Source: Seriola aureovittata (Eukaryota > Chordata > Actinopteri > Carangiformes > Carangidae). Taken from it: a stretch of DNA of 64,000 nucleotides. Numbering within the stretch: position 1 is the first letter of the stretch; every line of letters starts with the position of its first letter. Positions 21,306-33,084 of the stretch are shown in pieces. Both the position numbers and the translations under genes were made by a program. The DNA lies in contig NC_079379.1 of assembly GCF_021018895.1 (NCBI RefSeq), positions 20,830,776-20,894,775 on the forward strand. Direction: 5' to 3'. The notes beneath the pieces were generated by a model. The model was given only the letters and a program-made list of their open reading frames with translations. It did no database searches and was not told the origin of the DNA.

Positions 21306-24195
21306 TTACATGCATATTTCTGGCATTTGTGGTTGGTGTCGAAGAAATACCTACAATCAACAATAGAGGAAAAACATTTGTCAAATAAATAGGATAGCAA
21401 AGCTTCACTCCTACTGCACTATTGTCCAAAAATGGCTTTGAACTTGCTGCCATGTCTGTAAAATGTGTCCTCAGCAACCTCCCAGAAATGTCACACCATC
21501 TGTTGCTCCCATTTATAAAGCACTCGTTTGTGGTTGTGTGACCATTGCTGTGCGTTGCGAAGTGAACCTCTTTGTCTTTGTCTTTGAAAAGCATGAAATG
21601 TGGCCAACAAATGAACTCCTGATGGAGCCTTTTAGATGTTTCTCATGCCACTGGACATTCGATAGGCTTTCCTTGTTTACATTTTAAACCTGGTTAATGG
21701 AAATGCACCAAGTCTACATTTAGTTTTTCCTCTTCCAGCCACTCTTTGTCTCAGCATCATAATAACAGTGGAGTTGCCCTACAGTTGCCTTATGTGCTGT
21801 TAGCATGTGTTGTTCTTGTGAGATGCAGGGATTTCTTGGAGCGAGAGAGAACACTGATGACGCTGTGACTTTCATTAAAGCCACTCAGCGCTGCAGGCCA
21901 AATCACACCACCCCCACTCTTCGCCGCTCACGTACCCGGGAATGTGAGTTGTTGCATCAACATTTCATAAGGAGGCTAAATAAAGAAAAAGGAATCCTAT
22001 AAAGTCAGAACATTTTGCCTGCACCATCATGTTGAATCTGCCTCAGAAATGTTGCAGAGACCATTTCTAATGAACTGAAACAACTCTCTTTTACTCATAT
22101 ATCTGGCAAGGCCTGGTGAAGTTTTGTGGTTTAACACTGATATGTGTGGAGCAGTAAATGCTGGGCTTGTGTGAATGATAACAACCAGTGATTAACCCGT
22201 GATGGCAGTCAGGTGCGAGTGGTCAGACACAAGTTAAACACGTTGTTCATTATGATGTGTCAAACACAAGGTTTGTGTGTGAAAGTGGTGTTAACGACTC
22301 CTACGGACATTTTTCACCTTTCTTCTTGGGGGTGTACACACACTTCACATCTTTTTGAACATGGTAAACTTGCTTGTGTATGAGTTGACATTGAGGAACA
22401 AACACTAAAAAAAACTCCCAACGTCATATAAACCCAAGTCTAAGATATATTTAATCAAGGAAACAGTTAAACACTTAGCATGAAGGAGAAACTGCAATCC
22501 TGGCTCTGTCCAAAATAATACAATTATGCTTACTGGCACCTCTTAAGGCCACCAGTTAAAAAGTATCATGTCTGTTTACCCTGTACATAAACACCTTATG
22601 TTTCCAAGCAACAAGGAAACACTCTGCTGCTATATTTTGTCTTTTAGTTTCCTGTTTACACAGATGTGGGAATGTGTTACTCTGTGTATGTTGTCATCTG
22701 CTGATTGAGACAACATCATATATAGCACAGGCTAGTTCTTTCCAGTCATTATGTTAAGTTTTTGTGAAGAAGTCCAGGCTCAAGTTTTGCTCTGCACTTA
22801 ATACACAGACATGACATTTGGCAAAGGTCTGTGACGTTAATAATAGTCCTATGTTATTTTCTCATTTCAAGGAAACTAAGGGCTGTTATAACTACATAAC
22901 AGAGAGCTTTTGAGTAATGTGTATCTTAAATATGTATCTTAAGTGCTAAACATTAGGGGAAAAAAAGTGTAGCTTGACTTTCCCTTTTCCTTTTTTTTTG
23001 TTAACTCCTTTTCACAACTCAAAATCTTCTCTTTCTTTTGGAAATTACACCACCATCGGCACTAATGACCTGTCCTCTGTCTGTTTTCACAAGTTTGAAA
23101 ATACATTGCTGATCCCTCCCCTTCTGCTACGTAGCCAAGATGGCGACTGTTGAGGGTGGGAAGTGTCCATCATTTTACACTCAAGTAGTGCACTGCATGT
23201 TTCCGTACTTGTCAACATGAACACATGTACACACTTAAAATAGCAAGCGTTATTATGGAAGAATGCAAATTGAGACACAACGTATGTCACCTAACTTCCT
23301 TTGCTCCCATCATGATTACTGCAGCAGCTATAATAAAGCCTAACTGTGGGTTGGAAGAAGCTGCTTGCACAGGCGACCTATGGGCTTGTTTTCATTGGAC
23401 AGTCTCAAAATGGAAACAGCCTCTGTGAATAAATCATGACGTACATAAAGCATGTGACTTCAATGGCACCTGAAGCCTTTAGTTCACTGAAGAGACGAAA
23501 ACATCAGATTTGTGTGGAGCAATGAAATTAATAGATCAAACAAACATAAATGTCCCATTTTTTGACATGCAGACATACAGTCAAACGACTGCTGCTCTTT
23601 TAATGATGTCATCTTGTTGCACCCTTTTCTTTTGCAATGCTTGAATGGCACCAACTCAAGAATTGACTCCACCGACGACTGGATGGAAATGTGCAGTAAT
23701 GGCATGTGATGATCCAAAACAACACAACTGAGCAAAAATAACCATGGACTCATGGTGTCAGAATCAGTCATAATAAAATAGTTGTGGCCGCAATCGGGTT
23801 AAAAATCTGTGTCATGCATTCCCAGGGTAAGAGCATGTGAGGTGAATCGAGTTCAGAGGCACCGCTCCTCATCCATACTGCAGTGTCTACCACAGGCGTC
23901 TACCGCATATAGAACAGCTTGGTTCTGCGGCAGCTGAGAGAGCCACGTTTCTACAGTGTCCTCAGGTCACCTCTCAATAACTTAGTTACAGCCACTTTAG
24001 ATAAGCCCCTGCAGCTCCACATTGAGTCTGTTTACAAATACCTGTCTGTAGACTGTAGACCGTGTGTACATTCTCTCTTTTTCTTTTAATTTTCTGTTCA
24101 GCCTGCTTTGTTTATATGTTAGATGAACAGTATCAAGAAAAAAAATCTCAACACAATTGAATAAGACCAACAAAAACTAGATGTATCTTTCTCAA
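21306..24195. other. Non-coding stretch
   Basis: No supported gene. It contains one member of a small repeat pair (22872-23010). Positions 23100-23480 include words such as CTACGTAGCCAAGATGGCGA that resemble fish interspersed repeats, but I could not define an element. Nothing else was seen. Confidence 0.5.
22872..23010 (+). repeat. Dispersed repeat pair (family 4), copy 1
   Basis: Shares TAACTACATAACAGAGAGCT, AAAAAGTGTAGCT, GACTTTCC and GTTAACTCCTTTT, in order and similar spacing, with 61998-62140. Copy 1 has an insertion repeating GTATCTTAA. The class is unknown; no coding content. Confidence 0.65.
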
Positions 24196-24196
24196 T

Positions 24197-24244
<48 letters not shown>
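24196..24244. repeat. (TG)n microsatellite
   Basis: About 22 TG units ending GTGCGCC. Confidence 0.95.
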
Positions 24245-24246
<2 letters not shown>

Positions 24247-24377
24247 CTCTTGATTAATCTTGTTTGACCGTGGCATCTCTGTGTAAACATTTCTTTATCT
24301 CTGTCTGCATCATATTTTTTTATTTTCCTTTCTCTTCTTTTGCTCTGGACTGATTTGAACTCTACTGTCCCTGTTTC

Positions 24378-24610
24378 CCTTTTTTCGCCCTCCCTTCCTC
24401 TTCCCTCCTCCTCCTCCCTTCACATCATCCCACCTCAGCTACCCTCATCTTCTCTCCTCCTCCTCCTCCTCCCTCTTGTCTCCTTCTTTCATCCTACTCC
24501 ATTTTTCATCCCCCTTCATCACCCCCCGCCTTATCCTCCCTTCTTCCTCCTGTCTCTTCTAACTCCTTCTCTCCCCTTGTTGCTTTTCCTCCTCGTGCCT
24601 CCAACATCAG
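24378..24610 (+). repeat. CT/TCC-rich polypyrimidine tract
   Basis: About 230 bp of almost continuous pyrimidine with CTCCTCCTCC and CTTCC words. It ends in CCAACATCAG, an acceptor-like AG at 24610, directly before a possible 12-nt exon. Confidence 0.85.
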
Positions 24611-24622
24611 AGTTTACTTTAG
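24611..24622 (+). other. Candidate 12-nt microexon
   Basis: AGTTTACTTTAG is bounded by an upstream AG after a very long pyrimidine tract and a downstream GTAAGG, a near-ideal donor. The length is a multiple of three. TGC words lie in the last 40 bases upstream (TTGTTGC, CGTGCC), as reported for SRRM4-dependent neural microexons. There is no host gene in sight to confirm it. It may be chance within a simple repeat. Confidence 0.2.
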
Positions 24623-24750
24623 GTAAGGAGGGCAGAGCTCGAGGTGAACTGAGGTGAAACATAGGGAATGGAAGGGGAGAGATGGGGCTAGAAAACAAGG
24701 GAGGGAAAGGGTAATCAGGGTGAGAAACACTAAATGAACTGTATGTGTGT

Positions 24751-24751
<1 letters not shown>

Positions 24752-24784
<33 letters not shown>

Positions 24785-24785
24785 A
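24752..24785. repeat. (GA)n microsatellite
   Basis: About 15 GA units, starting GCGAGAAAGAGAGA. Confidence 0.95.
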
Positions 24786-25884
24786 GGAATAGAAGTGGGG
24801 GAGGAATAGAAATAGTTTCCACTCGCACTTTGCAGGAGCACAGTCTGGATCCACTCTGAGCAACTCCCTGGAGGATGACCAAGGCTGTTTTTTCTCTGCC
24901 TTGCTCCTTTTCCTGAATGTTTAGTGCTGATAAACTGTTTGCGTCCAAAACAAAACCTGGTGCGATAAGGCTCCTGCTAATATCATCAGTGAGCCCTCTG
25001 TCTCTAATTTTTATATCTTTCATTTCTCTCATCAGACTCTCTCTCTCGCTCTCTGACCGATAGGGATTAAGTGGCTGATGAAACTGTACAAACACACGAA
25101 CCCTTATCACAATCTTCCCTGCATCAACTCTCAGAATTTGTATGTTTGTGTCCGAGGGAGTGTGTGCTCCTCTTTATGCATGCCTGGCGGCGCTGCACTT
25201 GCACTGGTGTTTGAAGTCATTATGAGTCACAGACACTGGGTCAAGGCTCGTCTGCACACTCAGCAAATTTACATCATTTTACATGAACAACAGTGTCTGT
25301 GTTTGCGTGTGTTTGTCTCCGCCTTAGTGCATATGTATTTATATTACATTATGTATGCCTGCATGTCTTTGATTGTGTGTCTTTCTTTATGCTGTGAATA
25401 ACTTTGCCTGTGTTTCACAGTTTATTTACATACATCTCAGGGGTTTTGAAACCAGAGGAAGGTTTTATGATTTATTGTCACAATAACAACATGCGCGTAT
25501 AATGAGGAAAAGAAAGTGGAGATGTGCAGTCACCACAAAGCTGTATCAAACAAAAGATACTGTAGAGACGATAGAAGTTGTGTATCTGCATATTTACAAA
25601 TACCTACAAAAGCACTGAGCAGGAGTAAAATAAGTATTTAGCCCGGAACACGCACGCAGCACACTCTGTGCACCCCGAATGACAGGCGCATGTAGAGGGT
25701 CAGTAAAGACTTTTGGGGATATTTTGTGAGCCAACGACCCCCCTATGTAATGGCCAAATTGGATTTTTCCCTGTGCTCCAGATGGCCAGTCCAACTCTGT
25801 GTCTGGACAACAATTAGAGCATTCAATTTAATCACTCAAAATCAGCAGGGAGAGGCGTGTAGAAACAGCTATTTATGGTTTGCG

Positions 25885-25931
<47 letters not shown>

Positions 25932-26124
25932 GTCTCTCTCTTGTTGACTATCCCTTCCCTTACCTGTCGTTTCACTTCCGTCTGTGAATTGCTGCATTAA
26001 GGGGCAGAAAGTCCTGTCCTGTTCGGGCACAATCAGAAAATGAGCTCTGGTCTCATCACTCGCATGGCATCGTTTTCAGCTTCAACAGTGTGGTTGTTTC
26101 TGAAATCAGCTGCCTGCTGTGCTT
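24786..26124. other. Non-coding stretch
   Basis: No supported gene. It contains a CT array (25884-25942). Open frames are short and overlap on both strands. Confidence 0.5.
25884..25942. repeat. (CT)n microsatellite, interrupted
   Basis: CT array of about 58 bp with TTT and TGTC interruptions. Confidence 0.95.
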
Positions 26125-26365
26125 GGAAATGAGGCTGAGGAGAGTGAACCAAAACAGTAAAGTTGTTTGTCAGAAAACTGAAACAATGAGGTGAAAGACA
26201 CTAAAACTCTACATAGAGCTGAGAGAAAATGCAGTATTAGATGATTCGCTGTTACTTTTCCACAGCGAGCATCAAAATATTGATTGAATAGGAAAAGATT
26301 AATTATAGCTGCTTTAAGTACAGTACTTGAGTAAATGTACTTAGTTATTTTCCACCACTGGAACT
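26125..26365 (+). repeat. Dispersed repeat (family 5), copy 1
   Basis: AAACAATGAGGTGAAAGACA followed by CTAAAACTCTACATAGAGCT parallels GAAACAATGAGCTGAAAGAT and CTAAAATTCTCAGTGGGGTT at 33110-33150. Both end near a TTGAT...GCAGCTTTA or AGCTGCTTTAA block. This copy runs into GTACTTGAGTAAATGTACTT and TTTCCACCACTGG, a tail widespread in fish repeats. Confidence 0.6.
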
Positions 26366-26509
26366 GTGCACTCCTTCACTATAGGTATTGCCTGTGAAAA
26401 TAATTCATCTCTCTCAGACTTTTTTTTAATGTTTCATTGTGCTAGTAAGCTTCCAAGTGTGTTTTCTGGCAATGATAGAAAAAAGTCTGTACATTTATAA
26501 ATGTAAAAC

Positions 26510-26880
26510 ACAAGATGACGGATTACAAATGTATTCAGCCCCTTCAAATCAATATTTATTACTATGTAGGAACCTCAGGCAACAATTACAGCCTTGAGCC
26601 TGTGTAGATACATGTGTATTGGTTTTGTACATCTGGACCCTAAAGTTTTCCCCATTCCTCTCCGCGAAGCTGCTCTAGCTTTCTCAAGTTGCTACAAGAT
26701 TGAGGTCTGGACTCCACTCCAGGATATTAGCATTGTTGTTTTGAGGCCATTCCTGTGTAGCCTTGGCTTTATGTTTGGGGTCACTGTCATGCTGGAAAAT
26801 TAATCTTCTCCCACGTTGCACAACTCTTGCAGGCTGCAGTAAGTTTTCCCCCGGCATTTCCGTGTAGTTTGCAGCCATCC
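26510..26880 (-). mobile_element. Tc1-like transposon 3' fragment
   Basis: Read on the minus strand, a transposase C-terminal frame is followed by a 3' flank ending near 26545 with GGGGCTGAATACATTTGTAA, a terminal block I recognise from a second fish Tc1-like family. The 5' two-thirds, including the other inverted terminus, are missing. It differs clearly from the element at 5567-6015, so two Tc1 lineages have left remnants here. Confidence 0.75.
26684..26878 (-). pseudogene. Tc1-like transposase C-terminal fragment
   Basis: Identified by GENLLQPARVVQRGRRLIFQ and HDSDPKHKAKATQEW, which hold the second catalytic Asp region, and by NILEWSPDLN. In the family the next residues normally contain the third catalytic Glu (SPDLNPIEN). 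Here the text reads SPDLNLVAT, so that Glu is replaced by Ala. The frame continues open but degenerates. The apparent Met start is an internal residue. The fragment is inactive. Confidence 0.85.
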
Positions 26881-27451
26881 AGTGAGTCGGTGTCCACTGA
26901 GTGGAGTGTCTTAAGTCTGATTTTTTTTAATGCTCCTGGTCTGTTTTTGTCGGAATGGTTTTGGACCCTGCAGCCATGTGACAGTTATGACACATTCAAG
27001 TTGAGTCTCGTGTTAAACGTTGACTGGAACTCTCCTCCAGGCTTGTTAGGAAAGTGTCTGTACATCTGACCCTCAAAGAGATGAATAATGAGCAATGAGT
27101 TTCTGAATAATGGAATTTAGTTTAGGCAAAGCAATACTGCATTTGGGTGAATCTTTGTAATGGGACATTTTATGAATGAAACAACGCCTACAATGGACAC
27201 ATAATCAGTGTCAAGCCCCCTCTAATGCAGGGTTGTATTACACTCCTACAATACTTGGACCAGTAAAGAAAAGACTAGTAGAATAAAACAGGGTGGTAGA
27301 TCTATCTTTAGGCCGGTTGCTCTCATGACTCTGAATTACGTGCTGAATTACATTTCTAGGTAACATCCGCACTGACAGAGAGAAGCTAGGTAAGTGAACC
27401 CAGCTTCCCTGAGCCTGACTTGATCTCCCATGGCTTATTGGATTAACCGTC

Positions 27452-27453
<2 letters not shown>

Positions 27454-27488
<35 letters not shown>
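27454..27488. repeat. (TG)n microsatellite
   Basis: About 17 TG units followed by GAGAGAGTGAGAG. Confidence 0.95.
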
Positions 27489-27495
<7 letters not shown>

Positions 27496-27668
27496 TGAGA
27501 GTTATTTGTGTTCCACTGTGCATCTGCTTCAGAATGTCTGTGCTGTGTTCAGTATGACTTACTTACTATTTTTATTTAAAGTGCAGAAGTGTGATCCACT
27601 TAAGTTGTCTAAACAGGGAGAAATGTTAGGTCACCAGACGTCTGCATTTATAGACATAAATATGTACA

Positions 27669-27669
<1 letters not shown>

Positions 27670-27709
<40 letters not shown>
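27670..27709. repeat. (TG)n microsatellite
   Basis: About 20 pure TG units. Confidence 0.95.
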
Positions 27710-28639
27710 ACCTATTACATTGATAAGCCTGAGGGGTAAAAGTCTCAATGAAGAGGTACAGATATAATGAGAGTACCTGAAAAAACGTATAAAAAGTTAA
27801 CAGACAAATCGAAATATAATTGAATATAATCAATAAATAATAGTTAAATCGTTCAAATATAAAGTTTTATACTTTTCCATTAACCTTCAACCAAACGGAT
27901 TTGGACAATCAAGAGGACTGTGTGGCCAGAGTCCTGCACAGGTTCGGGTACACAAATATTATAACAGGTAATTGTATTTTTTTATTTCACAGATACAGGC
28001 GAGAGGAAAAATGAATTAAATGCAGGCGGGCAGAAGGTGAAATGAACATGAGAATTAATTTTTTTTTTTTTTTAAAGAAATGAAAATAAAGGCAAAGGTT
28101 TTTTTTCTTTTTTTTTTAAACATAAACCAGCACAATTTTTATCAGCCTAATTAGCAGCCATTATTATTATTTTTTTTATTGTGAAAGCCTACGACATAAC
28201 CTCTCACCCCTCAATTCATCATCCTCCCAGAACTGAGAATGCACCTGACTGATAGCAACAGGGAGTCACTCTGAATATGTGCATAGATGATTATGGCACA
28301 ATCTGTAATCTGTGCGTGTTTAAAAAAAAAAAAAAGAAAAGATAAAAAATAGTCTGCGGCATGTTCACAATCCATTTGCTACAGTTATAGTTTATACAGT
28401 GATCCTTCCACCACTATGGTTTGATGTTGCTTCGTAAGCTAAAGACCATATAAACACACATGAAACCTAAACAATGATAATAGTGAACTACAGCAGCCTG
28501 TGTGCAAATCTAGATTCTCAAATATTAATTCATACATTCTAAGCTATTTCTGCATTTAAAATAGGGGTTTATTAGATCATTACAAAACCCTAGACAACAG
28601 TACTACACATGTTTTTAGCCCTGACCTACTGCTGTATGA

Positions 28640-29210
28640 ATCTAAGAACAACTAAGGCCGTGACCTTGTTTCGCCTTTTGACAATGAGTTCAACCTGAAT
28701 ACCTCTCGTACCTCACCACACGTGCACATGTAGCTTTACACTATAGACTTAAGGCTCCTGAGTACCAATTAACAGCTGCCGGCATGGCTAACAATCCCTG
28801 TAACCAAAGCCTAATGAAAGCCCTAGCACCTCTTAAGTGTCCCTCCAACCGTGTAACAAGCTCTCTTCATTATCAGACAGCTACGGCCACATAACACCAC
28901 GCTAATTACATGAGGGCGGTGGTGGAGTTGGGGACTGATCACTGGGTCGGTCAATGTATCGGAATGATGTCGGTCAATTATTAAAGAATGGCTTTGTGTT
29001 TTACGTCTTTCACCACTGTTGGGATGGACATTCCTGTCGGACTGAAGTCAGCCAATAAGCTGCACCTATTTTTCCTTCCTTAACACGATTTACCAGATGA
29101 ATCAAAGTGTCACCTATCAGTGGCTTTAATCTCAAAATATCTGTATTAGTAGCTGCGTTGGAAAGCCCTTATCAGTCGGCACGCAGGCGACAGAAGGCCT
29201 TCTGTCTGTG
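28640..29210. other. Candidate conserved non-coding element
   Basis: About 570 bp with no simple repeats, balanced composition and dense motif-like words: tandem E-boxes CACGTGCACATG at 28719-28730, ACCAATTAACAGCTGCC, GCTAATTACATGAG, GGTCAATTATTAAAG, GCCAATAAGCTGC. No frame shows coding character. The contrast with the repeat-riddled surroundings suggests constraint, which only alignment can test. Confidence 0.3.
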
Positions 29211-29680
29211 AACAGTGACACATACAAACAAAGGATGTTGTCTGGGTGTTGTTGATACGCTTTAAACAACAGCGTCTGGTGCGAGACCGCAAACACTGCA
29301 AGCGGCGCAATATGATCTGTTATCGACTCAAACCGCAGGTGAAGAAGACATTCCTTTGCTTGAAACCTGACTGGAAATCAGATCACATTATCATATTCCA
29401 TCAAAAGATTACCATACACTGTATCTCTGTGTGTGTCTTGTCATCGCTCCCACTTGTCTGTGTCTCTTTCTCACACTCTTTGCTTTGAAAACATCTTGTA
29501 ATAATTACGAGCGGGTCGAGGTCACTTGGGGACACAGGAAAGGCCTGCTTTGAATCTAAATAAGGTGGATGAGGTAAAGCACTGCAGTGTGGCAGGACAT
29601 CAACAGGACGTTGCTCACCAACACTACATCACTTTCTCTCTCTAGGTCGCTCATTGTCATCTCTCTTTCTCTCTGTCTTC

Positions 29681-29705
29681 CTGTCTCTCTCTCTCTCTCT
29701 CTCTT
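29681..29705. repeat. (CT)n microsatellite
   Basis: About 12 CT units after a CTCTCTTTCTCTCTGTC lead-in. Confidence 0.9.
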
Positions 29706-30310
29706 TGCACATTGTTACCTTGACATTCCTGTATCCTTTCCCCTTTTCTGAGCCAGAGATTTCTATCTCACACCATCATCTGATCTGGAGCCTCATGTGA
29801 AGCACCTACTGCAGCTACTGTCCTACTTCTCACTCTGTTTTATACGATTACACAGTACTCTCTTTGACATACTAATGTGATAAATGCTAATCAGATTCCG
29901 GCTTATGCTATTAAATGCCTCTTAAGGGAATATCTATCATGGCTGTTTGTGTTTGAGGTAGGCATAGACTGATAGATTGGTTTGTGGATTTGTCAATCTG
30001 AGACATCCACCTTTGATATTATTAGGGTTGGAGTTCAATACCATTTTATTAAATATTAATCCAGTATTGAATCTGCTCATTGGATCAAAATCCTTTTGAA
30101 TCTTTTTCAAAATCCATTTAGGTAGAGTTAAACGACTAAAACTCAGTGATTCAGATGAGATCTGTAATCACCTTCTTTGTCAGTTTCTTTAGCTGAACCT
30201 GAAAATGCGATGAGCAGCAGATATGATGATTAAATATGTGTCACATTGAAATGACAGGTGTGGTGCACTATTGCACAACTTGTTTTTACATGTACAACTT
30301 AATCCAAATA

Positions 30311-30648
30311 TTTAAAGGGGATATTTATAAGTTTTCTCTGCTGCCAAATGTATTTTCTTGCTGGGGGGCAGGTGGTGCGGTGATTGTCGCTTTGACCATC
30401 ATGGTCATAACACAAGAGGTTATAATACGCCCTCTGAGCAGCGCAGATTGGAGATTGCGGTGAGTCGGGCCGGGGCTGGCTGGTTAGTGTGCCATCTTCA
30501 GTAGAAGAAAAGACATGGTAGAGACAGCTCTTGGCGAGTAGAGGAATGAAGTTTGATGCTGCACTGACAATGTTTCTTCTAGACAGATAAGTAAACACCT
30601 GCCCATGCTAACGTTGGGTATGTAGCAATACCAAAACGCTCCTTTGAG
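30311..30648 (-). mobile_element. MITE-like family 1, copy B (inverted)
   Basis: Same family as 17906, 43361 and 53068 but in reverse orientation. On the plus strand it starts TTTAAAGGGGATATTTATAA (TTAA at 30312-30315), then GCAGGTGGTGCGGTGATTGT, AAGAGGTTATAATACGCCCT and CTGAGCAGCGC. It ends near GTTTCTTCTAGACAG and CCAAAACGCTCCTTTGAGG. The outer right TTAA has decayed. It carries about 20 extra bases near the left end relative to copy D. The small plus-strand frame here has no function of its own. Confidence 0.75.
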
Positions 30649-31642
30649 GCCCTGATCCAGATCATTTGAATTAGCTTGATAAGATTGATATGAAAGAAGG
30701 TTTAACTACGAGATACTGACGACTAAAGCTGGCGGGACATCGGCTAAATTGTTTCTTTGGAGATGATTCAACACTTTTTTGGTCTTATTGAACTGCAAAA
30801 ACATTTTTCACCCGTGATCCAGGAGTGTGTCTGAAGTGGAGTTCAGACAGCGAACGACGGCCTATAAAGCCAATAGACAGACTGGAGTCGGTGCAAATAG
30901 TCACCGATTCGCTCCGGGCAGTGCAAACTGAGGCTAAGATGCAAAAAATTGAAGTTATGCTAAAGCTGAAGTGCTGCTCTTCATACGTTACAAAGACGAG
31001 AGGAAAAAGAAGAAAAACTGGACTCAACCTGGAACAGGATCCAAACCAGAACCAGATATTGGAATGATTATGCAGATCGATCATTTACTGATTCATTGCT
31101 ACTGCACTCATTTTAACCTGAGGTGACTCTATTGCACAACATTTTTGGTCTTTTGACATACAAGTATGCCAGAAGAAGAACATTTTTCAGGTTTTCAATG
31201 CAGAGTTTCCTTTGAGCGTAGGTGCTTGTGCAAGTTTGGAAAGTCAATATGGAAGAATATCAAACATTCACAAAGCACTAAAATATGAAAGACGTGGCAT
31301 GAAAGTTTTTAATGTCAGCAATTAATGGATGAGTTTAAAATAGAATGATGAAAAATAAAAATGTATTTATCGGAAAATCTGTCTTTTTGTGATTAAACGT
31401 GTAATGCTTGCTACCCACGCAGTTTCAGCTCAAAAGGTCAAAATCCTACTTAACAAAGTCACCTCCAGAAAAATGAAGTAAAAGTCTTTCTTTGGATCTT
31501 TGGAGTAACATGGTTTAGAAAAACAGTGGCAACGGTGCAGTCTGATGTAAATGCTGCTGTTCATGGGAATAAGTGGAGACACTGTAGAAATGTCACACAC
31601 AACGTCATGTCAACTTCTGTGTGTCACTTTACAGCATCAGCC
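30649..31642. other. Non-coding stretch
   Basis: No supported gene. A frame at 30825-31067 on the plus strand (80 codons, Lys/Arg/Gln-rich) and its minus-strand partner show no recognised domain. I see no splice or start context that supports either. Confidence 0.5.
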
Positions 31643-31651
31643 ATGTGTGTA

Positions 31652-31691
<40 letters not shown>
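31643..31691. repeat. (TG)n microsatellite
   Basis: TG array with ACG and TCTG interruptions at the left. Confidence 0.95.
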
Positions 31692-31849
31692 AGTGTCACT
31701 CAGCTGGTGTGCACCAGTGATAGTCATAACAGAAGGAAATGTTCACCAACTCTCTCCCAGCCTTTTCCTTCAATGTTGCTCTAAACAAACTAAGAAGAGG
31801 AAGTCCCCTCCACTGATGAAAATAAGAGACAACATGTTTATTTGTGTAG

Positions 31850-31894
<45 letters not shown>

Positions 31895-31909
31895 TGTGTG
31901 TGTGTGTGT

Positions 31910-31978
<69 letters not shown>

Positions 31979-31996
31979 CGTGCGTGCGTGTGTGCA
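31850..31996. repeat. Long (TG)n microsatellite with TGCG tail
   Basis: The longest TG array of the window, about 147 bp, with two GAG interruptions (near 31891 and 31914) and a TGCG tetranucleotide tail (31973-31992). It is strongly Z-prone and is the source of several spurious Val-Cys and His-Thr frames. Confidence 0.95.
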
Positions 31997-32103
31997 TATG
32001 CGTGCTTGGCTTCATGTCGTACCTCCATCTCCTGTCTGTTTCCTTTTCAGTCTGTCTGGATATGTGTATGTGTGTGTCTATGTCTGTGCACATGTGTTTT
32101 CTA

Positions 32104-32122
32104 TGTGTGTGTGTGTGTGTGT
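32104..32122. repeat. (TG)n microsatellite, short
   Basis: About 9 TG units. Confidence 0.9.
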
Positions 32123-32273
32123 AATGCAAAGAGACAGCTCAATCTGCTCCCTCTAATCGCAGGGATACTGCAGCCCCGGCAAAAGACACATCCTATTTCC
32201 TGTGACATGGCTGTAACTTCCTGTCGCCCACTTTTCATGGATGCTGTCCCAGCCACCCTCTTGATTAGCTGGC

Positions 32274-32316
32274 ATGTGTGTGTGTGTGTGTGAAAGAGAG
32301 AGAGAGAGAGAGAGAC
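32274..32316. repeat. Compound (TG)n(GA)n microsatellite
   Basis: About 9 TG units join about 11 GA units through GAAAGA. The same TG-to-GA succession occurs at 48977-49060. Confidence 0.95.
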
Positions 32317-33084
32317 AGAGTTCATGAGCTCACTGGTAGCCTTGCTGCTGCTGAGCTGATGAGTTGATTACTGAGACACGACAGAGATGGTATCTGCCTC
32401 CAATCGGAGATGAGCTATGTGCGTGTGTGGTTTTATCATAATGAAGACCAAATGTCCTGACAATGATAGAAAGACGTGGGTCGTCTGGGCATTTGTCCAG
32501 ACGTCTCCACAGGGCTGGTTTAGGGTTAAGGCTTGAATTTATAGTAAAGATCGAATGAAAGAGTAAGTTAGTGTTGAGTGTTTTATATTTTGTGCCCTCT
32601 CTGGTTCATGAAGAAACCTGTCAGATTTTATCCTCAAAAAGTCACTGGCTTTATGGGAAAAGTGATTTTATTTTTGAAACAGTAACAATACGGATGGGCT
32701 AGGGGCACTTGTTTAAATGTGACACACATCACATGGTTAAAGCAGCATTTGTCTGTTTTGGCAACTTTGGAGGAGACGTCCATAACAGGCCAAACATCAT
32801 GTTTTTGATTTATTATAGCTTTATAAATTTGATATAACTAACATGATTAAACTGTTGCCTTTTTACAGATCTTTACAGATTGCAGAAACAGTGCAACATC
32901 ACATGTCAATTAGAGTTCTATTTTTAATATTCAGTCTTCTGACCCTCTTCAACTCGTCTTCAGTTGCTCCTCTGTGTTCACCAGCAGGTCACTCATTTTG
33001 TACGTCTGCCATTTGCCACTGAGCAGCTCATGTGTATAGTTGTGTCATGGGGGAGGGGTTGATGGAAACCGGAGACCATGGTGA
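32317..33084. other. Non-coding stretch
   Basis: No supported gene. Positions 32940-33060 (with CTCCTCTGTGTTCACCAGCA) share words with 52980-53005 and probably belong to the repeat that continues at 33085. Confidence 0.5.

Larger units (their letters stand above)
26881..30310. other. Non-coding stretch
   Basis: No supported gene. It holds two TG arrays, poly-T and poly-A patches (28060-28130, 28320-28350), a CT array (29681-29705) and, at 28640-29210, the best candidate regulatory stretch of the window (listed separately). Confidence 0.5.

Noticed and set aside
28058..28130. Poly-T/A patches considered as retrotransposon tails
   Set aside because: No SINE head, LINE 3' end or target duplication could be recognised next to them.
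31842..32156. Open frames of 76-125 residues across the TG arrays on both strands
   Set aside because: They are Val-Cys or His-Thr polymers read directly from (TG)n/(CA)n; long repeats have no stops in some frames. The same applies to frames at 1054, 2110, 19561-20081, 20056-20428, 48808, 50972, 55792 and 56905.
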